Of a DNA stretch of 64,000 nucleotides, positions 1 to 13,229 are shown one piece after another (positions within the stretch are counted from its first letter, which is position 1; every line of letters begins with the position of its first letter). The notes below the pieces were generated by a model, which had not been told where the DNA came from, searched no databases, and saw nothing but the letters and a program-made list of their open reading frames with translations. This DNA is from Dirofilaria immitis. Lineage: Eukaryota; Nematoda; Chromadorea; Rhabditida; Onchocercidae. The position numbers were made by a program, and so were the translations under genes. The stretch spans positions 806,001 to 870,000 of the forward strand of contig JAKNDB010000064.1 in NCBI GenBank assembly GCA_024305405.1, written 5' to 3'.

Positions 1-2
1 TT

Positions 3-122
3 CTAATCAACTTATACTTCAGCTCGCTGAATGAGATCAAATTGTCAAGTGCTGTTATCAGTGACCACATGCCATATAACGTATTAAAAGTGCTTAATAT
101 GGAGCTTAGTTTGAATGTGTAA
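3..122 (+). CDS. Possible 3' end of a protein-coding gene cut by the window edge
   Basis: One frame is open from base 3 to a TAA at 120-122 (39 codons) and reads as a Leu/Ser/Asn-rich peptide containing ISDHMPYNVLKVL. The composition looks protein-like and differs from the T-rich sequence that follows. Nothing in it identifies a family. It could equally be a chance open stretch, since 39 codons is short even in AT-rich DNA. The left boundary is the window edge, so any upstream exon is unseen. Confidence 0.35.
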   Translation, partial: LINLYFSSLNEIKLSSAVISDHMPYNVLKVLNMELSLNV

Positions 123-1640
123 TATTTTTATATAATTTTTTTTAACTGTTTGTTTCTTTTTTCTTCAAGACAGTATATTTATTAGATTTTTTTCTACTGG
201 CCTTACTTTTATGATTTTCACTAAACTGTTATTATGATAATAAGTAGCCGCAGCCTGATGCGTGTAAGATTTTCATGGTATCAGTACAAATGGTTATTGT
301 GGAAAAATTTACGATTTCTCTAAAATTAAGATTTTAGAAATTTAATTTTTTCTCAAATCTCAAAAACAAGAAGCGGAAGTTATTTGTGCGGTAGTCATAT
401 TAAGCAAAAACATTCCCGTATCTTATTTTTTCGATCTTTCATGCCATGATATTATTTACTACGATTTATGTTAGAATACGATCTTGTTACTTGATATAGG
501 CTATAAATATAGGCTATAAATATTTGAGATTTCTATAAACGTTTCAATCATGCAGTTTTTTAGTAGTAATAGAGAAAAAATTTTGAATGTCTTTTTGTTC
601 ACCGTTGTTGTTCTATTATCATCACATCACATTAGAATATATACACATAGTATAAAGTAGTATCAAATAGTATCAAATTGTTGTTATTTGTCTTGCGAAA
701 CATGATGGTCGTAATAAATGATATTAAGTTGATTCTTTTTCTTTTCTTTTCTTTTTCTTTCAAATTTTTATTCTCTTCTAGCAATCTCCGGTTTCTTCGT
801 TTGTTGAAAATTCGATCAGTTAAATTTTGTTTTTGTTTTGTTATCCTGCATTCATCTTTTTCACTTACTCTTTAATATCTTTCTATTCATGCAATAAGCG
901 TTTATAAATAGAAAAAAATTCATAGGTTGGTTTATATTACAATATGATGTTTTCCTCTTAGAATTATTGTTTTAATGTAAATATCGTTTCTTCATAATAT
1001 TCACATTTGTTTATCGTATTTATTGATATAAGCATAATTTGTTCAAGAAACGAAATTCTATTTATATCTAGATCAGTTTGAAATTGTATTCTTCCTGATT
1101 GCAGTAAGTCTGAAAGTCAAATTTTGACACAAATATATCGAAATTGAATGCAAGATCAGTTTATCCAAATTTCAATCAATAAAATAACAAATTTATATGA
1201 AATTTCTGCTAATTAAATATAAATAATTCGAAGACTTGCTCTTATTTGCTTTGACATATATCTATCTGTTCTTTTTATTCTTCTAATATGCATGAAGAAT
1301 AATATATACTGATTAATTCGTATCTAATTATTTTTATTTCAAAATTGAAACAGAAAGTTTTTGAAAGGATTACAAAGGTCAATATGGATATTAGTATGAG
1401 TCGATATAATGAATTTTCAATTTATTATTCCCAATATTTACATATAAAACTTTCTATTCAATTTTAAAATGCGAAAAAAATCACCATAGTAAATCTTATA
1501 TGATTAAGATAAAGTAATCATAAGTTAAATGTAAGTTTTACAAGTTATCATTTATCATTTTGAAATTAGAAAAAATTCCGCTAATCAATTTGATGATTCA
1601 CTTATAAAATTAACGTAGTATCAGTCTTTACTGTGCTTTC

Positions 1641-1680
<40 letters not shown>

Positions 1681-2587
1681 GTTATTATATAAAAATCTCG
1701 GCATATTGTGGATTTTTTTAGCTAATATTTATGCAGAAAGAATTATAACTTTTTAATTATTTGCGATAAAGTTTTGGGAATTTTTATTCTTTTAAATTTA
1801 GGACTTTGATAAGAATCTTTACGATAATATTTAGATTTATATAAATATGATACAAATCTACGTATGTTTTCATATACTTTGTATACTGTATTACAGTAAT
1901 TAATTTTATTATCGATTATGGAGAGAATTCATAATTGATTATTTGTTTTATGTACTGTCATGCATCTGTCAAAAAAATACAAATAGAGAGATAACGAACG
2001 ATGGATGAATTTAAAATGAAATTAAATTTAAAAAAAAAAGAATAGCTAATATTGAAATTTAATACCAATTATAATAGGTCATATTGATTTTACAAAATTA
2101 ATCGACCTAAATTTTGTTAATACATTCTCAATAATAAATGCATAAGTTTCTGAATAATATTTTATCAATTTAAATTTTAATAAGTTTCAACTTTTCTAAA
2201 TTTCAATTCTTATCATATCGTATAAATATTAGGCTAATGAAATTTGATCAAATAAATTAATTAATGGATATTTAAATATTTATGAGAGTAGTAATCCTCT
2301 ATTTATTCATTTATTTATTTTTATTTATTTATTTATTAGAATAAAATAAATATTATTTTATATTATTGTTTGATATTTTTTGATATCTTTTCATCTAATT
2401 TTTTTGTTCAATTTAGTTTATCCTATAATTTGTCAGTTTTAATTTTTATTTTAATAAAATTTATTGAAATTTTATAGCTTAAATATACGAATTAATATGA
2501 TTATTTCCCATTAAAACTTTCTGTTTTTATTTTTATTTTTTGATAAATATTTTCATTTCTTTTATCTTCATTGAACTTTGACCCTAA
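123..2587. other. Gene-free AT-rich stretch
   Basis: No frame shows conserved coding sequence with flanking splice sites. The stretch holds T-rich and A-rich tracts and one (ATT)n microsatellite. It probably contains the 3' flank of the left-edge gene and the 5' flank of the amidase-ALDH9 gene. The short hydrophobic open frame at 678-875 is T-rich and has no homology that I recognise. Confidence 0.6.
1641..1688. repeat. (ATT)n microsatellite
   Basis: An almost perfect run of ATT triplets, ending with one GTT interruption. It lies in non-coding DNA. Confidence 0.95.
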
Positions 2588-2593
2588 ATATAG
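2588..2593 (+). promoter_or_regulatory. Candidate spliced-leader acceptor for the amidase-ALDH9 gene
   Basis: AATATAG ends 11 bases before the ATG at 2605. In nematodes an acceptor placed just upstream of a start codon without a matching donor usually marks trans-splicing of a spliced leader. The preceding tract is only moderately pyrimidine-rich. The alternative is an ordinary acceptor of an unseen 5' exon. Confidence 0.35.
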
Positions 2594-2604
2594 GTAATTT
2601 CGCA

Positions 2605-5600
2605 ATGTTTCTAAAAGGAGTAGATATTGCTACGGGAGATGTTGTATTCTTCAAAAAAGGTAATACTAAAAAGATGCGGAAACTTTTGATGAAGCAGTTG
2701 CTGCTGTCGTTCCGGAAGAAGTTATAATACATGCAGCATTGTTATACGAAGATACGGATCAATGGATGGTAATCCATGCAATCCAAGAATCTGGCGTTTG
2801 CCAAGAACTTCTAATGAATGTAGTAGAAAAGTTGCATCCCGAATGTTTCGAGATATATCGACCTCAACTACCACAAACAATCCGTTTTAATGCATGTCAA
2901 TGGGCAAAATCTAAAATTGGCGCAAATTACAACGATATTTTCTCACCTGATATGCGTGATTCTGCTGGTAATGAAGCTTTCTACTGTTGTCAGTTGATAG
3001 TGAAATCATATGAAGCTATTGGCATTCATGATTTCTGTCCATTGCATCAGTTAAATTTCAAGGATTCAAATGGGAAAATTTTATCCTTTTGGGAGGAATA
3101 TTATCGGAAACGATCATTACCAATACCACAAGATGTATCAGGTTCACATCCTGCTAAATTAATTCATTCAAAATATTTGAAACTTCATTTCGCTAGATTT
3201 TGTATGCCTTCGATAAAATTCACCGTTCCGAAAATTCTCGACAACGCATTACATTTTATACGTGGAGCTCGTGTAGCACTTACGACAACAAAACATTTCG
3301 ACGTATATCAACCGAGAAATGGTTAGCAAACAAAATTCGAAATACATTTGTAATAAATAATCATGGTAATGATATAATTTACTTATGATATTATCATAAA
3401 AATTAAGTCTTTAAAAGTAATTTTAATTTTGATTTTTTCTAAAAATTTTTGATTTGATATAATTATCAAAGTGTAAATTATCATATTGCAATCAATTTAA
3501 ATTAATTAATATTAAAATTAAAACGTTTTAGATAATTTGCATATAATAATTATAATTGTAAATCAATCATTAGATAATGTAATTACGATTAATTTTATTT
3601 TTCCATATTTTTTTATTTTTCGTTTAAATTTTGCAAAATTTTTCTTTCCAATTTTATTTTTAAATTAATGAGAAAATAAATAAAATAAAATGATAAAAAG
3701 CTCAAGAGAAGATAATAGGAATTATTAGGTTTTCTTTTTCTTCTCTTTTTATTTTTGAAAAATTGATGATATTTTCAGGTGAAATATTAACACAGTGTAG
3801 TTGTGCTGATACCGAAGTAATTGATGAAGTAATTAAGGATGCCTATAAAGCACAACAATCTTGGGCAGCCTTAAATGCTCAACAACGTGGAACAATTTTA
3901 CGTCAAGCAGCTTCTATCATACGTGTATGTTTGCTATTTCTTTTTACTAATATTAGTTTAACCTAAAATGTGATTGAAATCTTTTCAGATTACTTATTAT
4001 CGCGGAATAATTAAAAATATTATATTTTTTGTACTTTCGCTTTATACTATTATCTCGCTTATACTTAGATCAGTTATCTTAGCCTCAAGTTTCAACCGAA
4101 TACATTCACTTGCTTGGCTCTTTTAATATAATTTTTCGTTTGAATCTATCAGTTAGTTTTTCAAAAATATCAATGAATTTTTGCATTATCAATATTTCAG
4201 AGTGTTGAAAATCAGTTAGCATACTTAGAAACAATTGATTGCGGCAAGCCAATTGAAGAATCACGATGGGATATGGCTAATTCGGCGGATACATTCGAAT
4301 TCTTCGCTGGTGTTGCGCATAATATAGCTGGTGAAAAATTTTTTACTAAACTGTCAAATATTTCTTTAAAATGTTTTAATTACATGAAAATTTTCCCAAA
4401 TTATTTATTAAGATGAGTTATTTATCAATTTTATCATAAATTTTGATTGAAATTAATTTCTTTTTTTTGTGAAAATCCTTTAAAATATTAACTAAAATTA
4501 ATTTCTTCAATTTTCTTTAAATATTAACTAAAATAATTTCGATATAATATTTTTAATTTTCTATTATCAAATGCCTGTTGCTCTATACTATCATTACAGG
4601 CAATCATTTTCCACTAAGTAACGATAATTATGCATATACGGAACGTATACCATTGGGAATTGTTGGTGCAATTGGTGTTTGGAATTATCCGATGCAAACT
4701 GCATCATGGAAAATTGCACCTGCATTAATGTGTGGTAACGCTGTGATATATAAGCCATCATCTTTTGCACCTCTAACTTCTGTAGTGTTGGCTCAAATTC
4801 TTCAAGCAGCTGGTCTTCCTGATGGTGTATTATCTATTTTACAAGTATTGATCTATTTTTTTGTGTATTTTAGAAAATGTTGAAAAAATTATAAGTAAAT
4901 TAATAATGAATAGAAGTTAAAATTATAAATTTCTTCTGATTTTTAAAGTAATTTTTACGTTTAAAACACTTTTTTTTCAGTTGATTTGCAATTTTAATTA
5001 AAATTTCTTATTGACTTGATAGAAATTAGCCTTATATAATTTAATTATGATATGCTTATTTTTTATTCAATTTAATGAGCAATGGAAATTGCTTATATTT
5101 GTTATAGTAGAATTAATTTTATATAATATTTCAATTATTACACTAATTATTATATCACGTTTATTATGTACGGTACTACAGCAACATAAATTATATTACT
5201 GCAATTTTATAAAGTGCATTTTGTAAAAATTGCAAAGTCATTCAGAAATAGAATATTATTATTATTAATCTAGTAATTTGATATTTCAATATTTCGACAA
5301 TTCTATTAATAATTTCAATAACTATTTGCATCAAGCGAACATTTTAGGGTGAAAGTGAGACAGGTCAAGCGATATGCGAACATGCAGGTATTAATAAGAT
5401 TACATTTACGGGTAGTACCAAAACAGGATCTAAAATTTTGGCATCATGTAGCTTGTTGGGTCGAATTAAACCGGTAACATTGGAATTGGGTGGAAAAAGT
5501 GCGATGATCGTTTGTGAAGATGCTGATATTGATGTTGCTGTTACGGGCGCTCTTATGGCCAATTTTTTTCGTTAGTTTGCTCCAAAAATAAACAAATATC

Positions 5601-7339
5601 TATCATATTTTTAGAATCTTATACATTTATATGACATAATTAAATTGTCTTTTGCTAGACATTTAATTATTTCTTCTTATCTAAATATTTTTCATTATTT
5701 CAGCATATTTTCTCATTCCAGTTCATTTATAAAGCGAACTGTTACCAATTTTCTTTGAATATTTGAATCTATTAGCAGAGAAAATTCTATAATAGAATAC
5801 AGAATAAATAGCATATAATTCAATTATCCTTTGAATAGACAAAGATTACTGGAAAATATTTATAGTCAAGGTGCAGTATGTTCAAATGCATCAAAAGTCC
5901 TTGTGCATATATCATGTTATGATGAATTTCGACGAAAAATTGTAAAACAAACAAAAAATTTGATAGTCGATGATCCATTATTGAAAGAAACAAAAATCAG
6001 GGCAACAATTTCTCGTGAACATTTGAACAAAGTTAAAGCTTACATTGATGGAGCTGTACAAGAGGTTATTTGATTTTCCTCAGTGTTTCTTGAATTTATA
6101 AAAAAATGAAAAAATTAAATATTTTCAATTGGTAAAATTTGTCGAAAGTTAGGTTTATATATAAATGAAAATGACAAAAGTTAATAATAAGAAATTTTGC
6201 TAAACGAAACGATTAAGATTTTAAGCGCAATGCAATTTTTCTTTTCTCATTAATTTGATTTTGAAATTTTGAAGGGCGCTAAATTGTTGTGCGGCGGTGA
6301 TAGAGTAAAGGTTAAAGGTCTCGAAGATGGTTATTATTTATCACCTGCTGTTCTGGATTCTGTCACCGAACAAATGAGAATTTATAAAGAGGAAGTCTTC
6401 GGAGCAGCGATGTTAATTATTCCATTCCAGAATAACGAGGTAATCTTGTATTATATGAATACTCAGACTTATTTAATGCTTTTTGAATTCGAATTAAGGA
6501 TCACATTAGGAGTAAGTTATGTTTATGTTTTAAGAATATTAAAAGCCTCGATAGACCAAATGAATAGAAAAAATTTATGGGAATTGAAACTTTAGGATGC
6601 TATTCGTATGGCAAATGACACGCCTTATGGACTTGCTGCTGGTGTTTTTACAAGGTATGCTTTGTTAAATTATTAGAATTTAGTCATAAGTTCACATTTA
6701 TTTCTTAGCAATGAATCTCTGTCAAATTATCTCCAGGAACTTACATCTGGCTTATTCATTGGCTTCAAAACTTCATGCTGGAAATGTTTATGTAAATACA
6801 TTCAATAGTACAAGTAAGTTTGTTGAAAGACACAATGTATTTGAAACTTGATCTACGCAAACTTATCAAATTGATTGGTGGTAGTTGTTAATTAACATGG
6901 TAGTTGTTAATTAATAAAAACAATATTTTTAAAGTTTCCAAATTATAGTCAAAAATTATGGATAAGATACTTATTTAAAAAGTTAATATCATTAAGAAAT
7001 GGAATCCTATTACAAATCATTAAGAAAACAAAATAATAACAATAAATATTGTAGATTCTTCTGCTAAAATTCAATAATAAGATATTCTTCTAGAAATCTT
7101 TTTTGATTTAAAGCCACTAATAAGATAGTCTTCTCAAATTTTTTTCTCAATATTTTTCAAAGATTTAGTAATAGAACAGTTTTGTCACAATCTCTTTTTA
7201 AGATGCAATGATACCATTCGGTGGTATGAAACAATCAGGTTTCGGACGTGAAAATGGTACCGCAGCCCTGGAAACCTTTTCACAGTTAAAAAGTGTATTT
7301 GTTAATGCATCCGAGAAGTTGGACAATCCATTCCTGTAA
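2605..7339 (+). CDS. ALDH9A1: YiiX/C92 papain-like amidase domain fused to 4-trimethylaminobutyraldehyde dehydrogenase (ALDH9 family)
   Basis: Ten exons: 2605-3321, 3779-3924, 4201-4330, 4600-4844, 5348-5570, 5866-6064, 6275-6439, 6596-6654, 6737-6813, 7203-7339; about 699 aa. Residues 1 to about 215 resemble the YaeF/YiiX (C92) permuted papain-like family: GDVVF near the N-terminus, a candidate catalytic His near residue 42 ([11 protein letters not shown]) and Cys near 128 ([11 protein letters not shown]). From HFIRGARV onward it follows ALDH9: AWNYP-like VWNYPMQ, cofactor motif FTGST, catalytic Glu about 459 (TLELGGKS), catalytic Cys about 493 (QGAVCSN), [27 protein letters not shown]9 oxidises 4-trimethylaminobutyraldehyde to gamma-butyrobetaine with NAD (carnitine synthesis); the dehydrogenase looks active. 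The exon 1 junction (PRN/GEIL) lies inside conserved ALDH sequence, which supports a true fusion. Two one-base gaps need repair: A5 at 2668-2672 and T7 at 5563-5569. The role of the amidase domain is unknown. The start is the first ATG after an acceptor-like site. Confidence 0.9.
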
Positions 7340-7354
7340 TTGGAAATAATATTA

Positions 7355-7360
7355 AATAAA
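7355..7360 (+). terminator. Polyadenylation signal AATAAA of the amidase-ALDH9 gene
   Basis: Canonical AATAAA 16 bases after the TAA stop. A short 3'UTR is typical of nematodes. Confidence 0.6.
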
Positions 7361-8976
7361 TCAGATATTCACTTTTATCTTAATAAAGCTTTACATTTAT
7401 TTACATTATGCTTTAATGAAAATTCCATTCAAACATAAATTTATATTTTTAAAACAATAAATTATCTTTGCTTTCATCAAAGACTAATATTGTTATCTCT
7501 TTTGATCTGATCTGTGATTCGTGGAAACTAACTGAATGTTTAGTTAGCAAATGTTCATGATATGTTATATTAATCAATTATATACATACATACTTTTGTT
7601 TTTTTGTTAATGTATGTAATTGTACATTTCCAAATAAATTTTAGACTTGAACTTATTAATATCCGAAAGATTCTTTTGCCGATAAAGTTAAAAATTCTCT
7701 TGTCAAAAATTAATATAGAAAGTTCACTTGTCTTTTCTCTAATATTAGGTTGAGCATTACGGAAGACAAATTTGATATTTTATAAACAAAAGGAAATAAA
7801 AAAATACGGAGAACTTTAAAATGAGCACATTTTCAAATATCTAACAATAAAATTATATAAATATAAGCGTTAAATAAATAAATAAACAAATATATTGTAT
7901 TATTTTTCATGCAAAATAAACAAATAATGTGTATGAAAATGAAAGCTAAAAAAATAACCTGTAAATTTAGGATGTTGTAAAGGAGATAAGAGATAATGAA
8001 GGGATTGATATTTGTGAATTTAAAAATAGTTAATTTACAACTTATATGACATTGAATGGTTACAAATTAATTCATATGATTTTTAAATTTATAGAATAGC
8101 GAAGCGTACGAGGAACTTGAAATATTCTACTTTTCCGATGAAAACTTTTAACTAATCCCATTTTAGTTTTACTTTTGAAATTTATAAAATATGAGCTATA
8201 TTTGCAATGGAGATCATTTTTCTGTATTTATAAGATATAAAAATAGGAGATGATCATTTTAAGTATTATTATGATAAACTAAATGAGCAACGAATAAAAA
8301 CTAACTTTTCATGCAAATAAACAAATAGCTGTATGAAAATGAAAGCATATGTGAAAAAATGTGAATAACAGATTGAGAGATAATTTTATCGTTGTTTTCC
8401 GTCAACTAAAAGATAATCTTCATTGAGCAACAACTATCAATTCACAATAAGAATAAGAAACAATAAGAAATCCTTCTCCATTCTGATGTCAGAAAGGAGA
8501 ATTAATTTAAGCTCTATGAATAATAATTTCCATAATAACATCTTTCATCGAGTAATAATAGAGGTGGTTCCCTTCCCAAAATACACCAAAAAAAAAAAAA
8601 AATCATAATGTGATGTAAAAAGCTAAGGGGTAACAGTTCAATGAATTTTCAAAACAAATTGTATAACGCTATATATACTACAGCAAAATTTTTGTTGCAA
8701 CAGTCTTAACGTTCAACTGTTTTCTAAGTAAAAAGTACACCTAAGCCAAGTACTATATCAATATTTCATACAAGCAACATACAAATAATAGTATGATACA
8801 GATACAAAACCTGACCAAAAACTATAGTCAAGACTTGCGAAATTTCAGTCTGAAAAAACCTATTATTTTCACGAAAGCATTTGATTCAATACTATTCACC
8901 AAAACATATGGCAATGCTAACATGCCCGATATATAAGAAAAAACATAATTAGTATACATGAATTCAAAAAAATCAT
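7361..8976. other. Intergenic region between convergent genes, with a diverged duplication
   Basis: This separates the 3' ends of the amidase-ALDH9 gene and the chimaerin gene. No coding frame was found; the open frame at 8423-8608 is low-complexity. A block of about 40 bp (TTCATGCAAA...GTATGAAAATGAAAGC) occurs at about 7906-7948 and again, diverged, at about 8306-8348. Confidence 0.6.
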
Positions 8977-8982
8977 TTTATT
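8977..8982 (-). terminator. Polyadenylation signal AATAAA of the chimaerin gene
   Basis: AATAAA on the minus strand, about 30 bases past the stop codon at 9012. Confidence 0.55.
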
Positions 8983-9011
8983 TAACTGAAGAAAATTTAG
9001 TTTAAGTTAAT

Positions 9012-12000
9012 TTATGAAAATGGGACAATCCTAGCATTCTGAATAAGAAAATGAAGAAGCTGATGCTGTTGTTGGGGTAACGCTGGAACGGTCCCAGTAC
9101 AGAATAATGTAGGTGAAAATATAGTTGCTAGATTTTCGATACTCATTTTATTTTCGGCACTGTTGTCAGCTACTCTTTGCATATGCATCAATATTGCTAG
9201 CAATGTCCGGCCATTTGCTTCATTTAGTTCTTTCAAAGCTTTCCTAAAAAATCCAAAAAGTAAAAAATAAATATTAACGATTTCTTCAACTATTATATGC
9301 AATTCCAACCTACATTGTCAAACATCCTCCTCATAATTACTCGAAAATCATAGTTTAATATCTGAATTTCTGATAGTTACACAAAATAGCAGTATCTTCT
9401 AATTTATCAGTATTTCTTCATTGGAGAATCGATCGTTTAAATGGGATTCGTCCTGCACTTAAAGGCATAGAATCAGTAATATTACCTGCACATTTTAGAT
9501 CGTTCGTGAAAAGCTCGATTATTGGTATAAGCGGTAAGTAAAGATCGATATACAGAAAAGGGTACAAGTTGCTGCGGCAAAAGCCTGAGATATAACTTTA
9601 GAAGGCCAGCTACAGTATGAATATCTTCGACAGTAGAGAGATCAACTTTATGCAGAGTATCAAATTGTCGACGTAATCTTTCCATTTGTTCATGAGAACC
9701 AGATACCTGAAATGAAATTCCAGTATGATCTATTTTCTGAAACTACACGATAATACATGATCCTCGGCAATTCTAATATTTATCTTTACTTGTTCAGTTC
9801 AATCTTAATTGCCAAGCTTGGAAGATTAGAAAGCACAGAAAAAAAGAACATGAAATTAAAATCTTCGCACACATACACAAATAAAAATCACACACAAAAA
9901 TATCTCTATTTTCTTCGTTCTCTTTCTTTCATATTTCAGTTTAGCATTAAAATTGCTAAATTACTTTAAACAGATATCAAACAGACCCTATAGATTCCTT
10001 CAGCACGTAAACCGCGTCGTTCAACTTCGGCGATGCAAGCAGAAACAACAGGTGGAATGCTTACAGCATGTGCCATACATAATGTACTAATATCCACAGC
10101 AAACATCCGTTTCACATATTTTGCCTCTGGTCGACAATCATGTATGGTACGTTCGCTGCATTTCTTATGAGCACAAAAACCGCAATCTTCGCATTTAACA
10201 CCCTGAAAATTATCATCATATTTCGGTATTTCTCATTTTAGTCTCAATTTTTGAATAATTTAAATCAAATGTATGAAAAGAATGACTGATTGTGCTTTCT
10301 CGTCATCTATTCGATCCGTGAGTAAATCAGTGAATCATCTTAATAAATGAGAAAACATGGGATTCTGTTATATCATCGCCATGAATTTCATAAAGGAAAT
10401 AATACAAAATAATCATGTGGTTTTATTTCCAAAGACAGATAAAAACAATCATAAATCCAATAATTAATTCACAGGAAGAAACCTGCTGAACAAGCCCCAC
10501 ATAAAATTACGACAATAATCGCAATAATGTGGTATTCGGAATGTAGCCGGTGTGAAATTATGACATCGAGTACACGGTTGTCGCCGACAATCCGTTGCTT
10601 TCTGATATTGTGAATAAGGACTTTGCTCATAAATCGCTTCATCGGCCATACGCTGTATATAGTCATTTGCATGCTTCTCCATATGCATTGTTATCAATCC
10701 ATCTGCGACTAAATCCTCCAAATGTTCGAATCTAAACTTAATTTTCATTTGGTATTTCAATAAAATCTGCACAAAAATATGATAATATTGCTGTCAAAAT
10801 TAATCATACACTTTCTATTATGTTTATTCTTTAAATAATGATTCTGATGCGTTTGAAGTTTCTAGATTGAATTAGAATGATAATGTTGGTTTAGACCAAT
10901 AATATCATCATTTTATGCCAGCCTACTAAATATTTTCATGTTTTCTAAAAATAGTTCTACTATTTTTTTCTTTTTAATTCCAGTCTTACCAATCTAGTCA
11001 ATCTGAAGCTGAAGATTAAGAATGCTTCATAATAGTAAAGCGACCTTTAATTCTTATATCGCATAAAGGTCAATGCAACACGTAAAGCATTAAAATGTTT
11101 GAAAATTAACAATGACATGAATGTTATGAAATAGTTTTGCGTAAAATAAACACCAGTTATTTACCTTTTTCTCCAACATAATGCATACCATCATAGAACA
11201 GCTTATAGTTTAGTACACGTCCATCGAAAAACATACATAACGTATTAGCACCAGGTGAACGTCTAGACGCTCGGACTAAAAAGCACCTTCACCGGCTTTT
11301 AATAACATACTATCCGCTGCATCTCGCTCGATTAAACCATGAAATTCATTCCCATACTAAAATATAAAAATATAAAACAGTGCTATAAAAAATTTATCAT
11401 CTATCCTAGCAACAAATATATTGATACAAACACAATTATATAAGTATTTAAAATTCTAAATTCTATAGAAATAAATAAAAAGCATTCAGTTGTAGTTTAC
11501 AACATAAAAATATTAATAAAATTATAGCATTCGTTCAAATTCAATACCAATAATTGATTTTAGTTCAATTTTAATATTACAAATTATCTTCAATTTCATG
11601 CTAAAGCTAATTCTAATTATTCAAAATTTTCCAATTCAATTTAATCATAGACACAATTTCGAGTCATTTAATTTAATTACAACTCCGAGTACTTCAATTT
11701 ATTTTAATTTTTGAACAATATTTTCAATTCAACTTTATCCCATAATGTTTATGCTAAGAATAGCACAATCCAATTTCTAATACCATCGATCAAGTTTAGC
11801 TTAATTCAAATGAGATATACATATCGATAGTATATTTGAATATCATATTTAATTCGAACTTAATTTTAATTATCAACGTCACTTTATATTCTATACCAGT
11901 AATTAAGGTAATAAAGTATGATAAATATTCAATGAAAAAAGTAGTAATACTTGAGGTGGTATGGATTCTAGTGATATTGTACATTTAACAGGAAATGGTC

Positions 12001-12061
12001 GTGGTGCAGCTTCCTGAAGCAAATATAAGTTTTGCTTCCAATATCCAACTTCTTCCTCCAT
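9012..12061 (-). CDS. chin-1: Chimaerin: SH2-C1-RhoGAP Rac GTPase-activating protein
   Basis: Six exons in coding order: 12061-11951, 11356-11165, 10731-10483, 10202-9987, 9706-9486, 9243-9012; about 407 aa. After a short leader (WKQNLYLLQ) comes an SH2 domain (YGNEFHGLI, FLVRASRRSPG, LFYDGMHYVGEK), then a C1 diacylglycerol/phorbol-type zinc domain from about residue 160 (HNFTPATF, YCDYC, NFMWGL, CEDCGFCAHKKC), then RhoGAP from about 218 to the end with the arginine finger in EGIYRVSG (about R257). Chimaerins are activated by diacylglycerol at membranes and switch off Rac; this fits the domain order. Three one-base gaps need repair: A5 at 11278-11282 (SH2), T5 at 11166-11170 (exon end, restoring GEKRFE) and C4 at 10495-10498 (C1, restoring MWGLVQQGVKC). 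The ATG at 12061 is the first Met after an in-frame stop and an acceptor-like TTATTAG; an upstream exon cannot be excluded. Confidence 0.92.
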
Positions 12062-13229
12062 TCCATTCGGCTAATAATTCCAACAATTTGGAAAAAAATA
12101 AATTTTTTTCAATAAATTTCAATATTTTCAGACTCTCTCGTCTTCAATTGTTCCACCAACCACATAGTTATCTATAAGAAAGCAAATAAACAATAACAAT
12201 TAATTAGTAGTATTCCAAAATAATAATATAACTATAGCAAAATTCCCGAGGATTATATCTCAATAAAATAAAACAGACTTTTGCGCTGCAACAGAAATTT
12301 CAAATTTTAGAAAGAATTTCAGCGATATGATTGTGATGGGAAATACTAAGACTGTCCGCGCACGATTGCTACGATGTTTCCAGTGGGCGTGCAGTAGGTT
12401 TCGGGTCGGGATGTCGCGGGAGGAGGTTTGGGAAGTATATTCTTTTGTTCCTTTGTCAATTTGAAATTCAATTTCAAAAATTACGAAGGAATTTAGTAAT
12501 TTTGGAAATTTTCTCCTTGTATCTATGAAAACATTCTTTGATGGAATTTTTAGGAGAAATTTAAATTTCATTCAATATTCATCAAAAAAGGGGAAAAACC
12601 ATGAATAGTTATTTTTATTTAGCGAAATATTTTTTGAGTATTTATTAGTTGAAATTATTTTGAAAACTAAATTTTGTTATATACAATATTAATTCAGTGA
12701 TAATCGTATTTAATCATAAAATAATTAGATAAAGAATTTTCTTTTGATTTTTATGAGTTAATTTAATTTCGTATTGTTGGAAAGTTTTGAAGAAATTTTA
12801 GCAAAATATCTAATATAATCTAATAGTTATTATCTGCGCTATATTTGGAAGTAATTTCTTGTATTTGATTATTCTTTTGCTAAATGATTAATTAATAAGT
12901 TTAATTTTGGAAAGACTGAATATTATTGTAATGTATATAAAAGATATTCAAGAATAGTTATTTCTTCCGTTTTATTTATGATTCAATTTCTTTTTTCCTT
13001 ATAAAATTTCTCTTAACTAATTCACATCGAAAAAATGCACAATGTTTATTAAAATAATAAATGGATAATGTACGATACGTTACCGTGAATAGTTATTTGA
13101 TTCTTTAATAAATGTTTCGTTATTATTAATTATGAATTATTGATATTCGTTTTTTATATTTTTTTTTGTATTTCATCTCCTATTTGATCCATTCTCAGTA
13201 GAGATTAGCATATAAATTTTAAACCAAAT
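12062..13229. other. Shared 5' region of divergent chimaerin and eEF1B genes
   Basis: About 1.2 kb between two divergent start codons. It is AT-rich apart from a GC/CpG-rich patch at about 12351-12434, listed separately. A 103-codon minus-strand frame (12260-12571) covers that patch but is Lys/Phe-rich with no family resemblance. Confidence 0.6.
12351..12434. promoter_or_regulatory. Short CpG/GC-rich island, candidate promoter element
   Basis: About 85 bases with a much higher GC content than anything nearby and a cluster of CpG dinucleotides (CCGCGCACG, GGGCG, TCGGGTCGGG, GTCGCGGG). It lies between the divergent chimaerin and eEF1B genes, so a bidirectional or eEF1B promoter element is the simplest inference. 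An unrecognised small RNA gene or 5' exon is possible. Confidence 0.4.

Noticed and set aside
2660..2673. A 14-base GTAA...AG segment whose removal would restore the frame, mirrored by another 14-base GTAAGG...AG segment at 17071-17084 (possible micro-introns)
   Set aside because: No nematode intron is known to be that short; any 14-base cut repairs a one-base loss by arithmetic, and the other frame breaks in the window have no such segment. A missing base is simpler.
12260..12571. 103-codon minus-strand open frame over the CpG island
   Set aside because: Lys/Phe-rich, no family resemblance, lies in the intergenic region; openness can be due to the GC-rich patch lacking stops.
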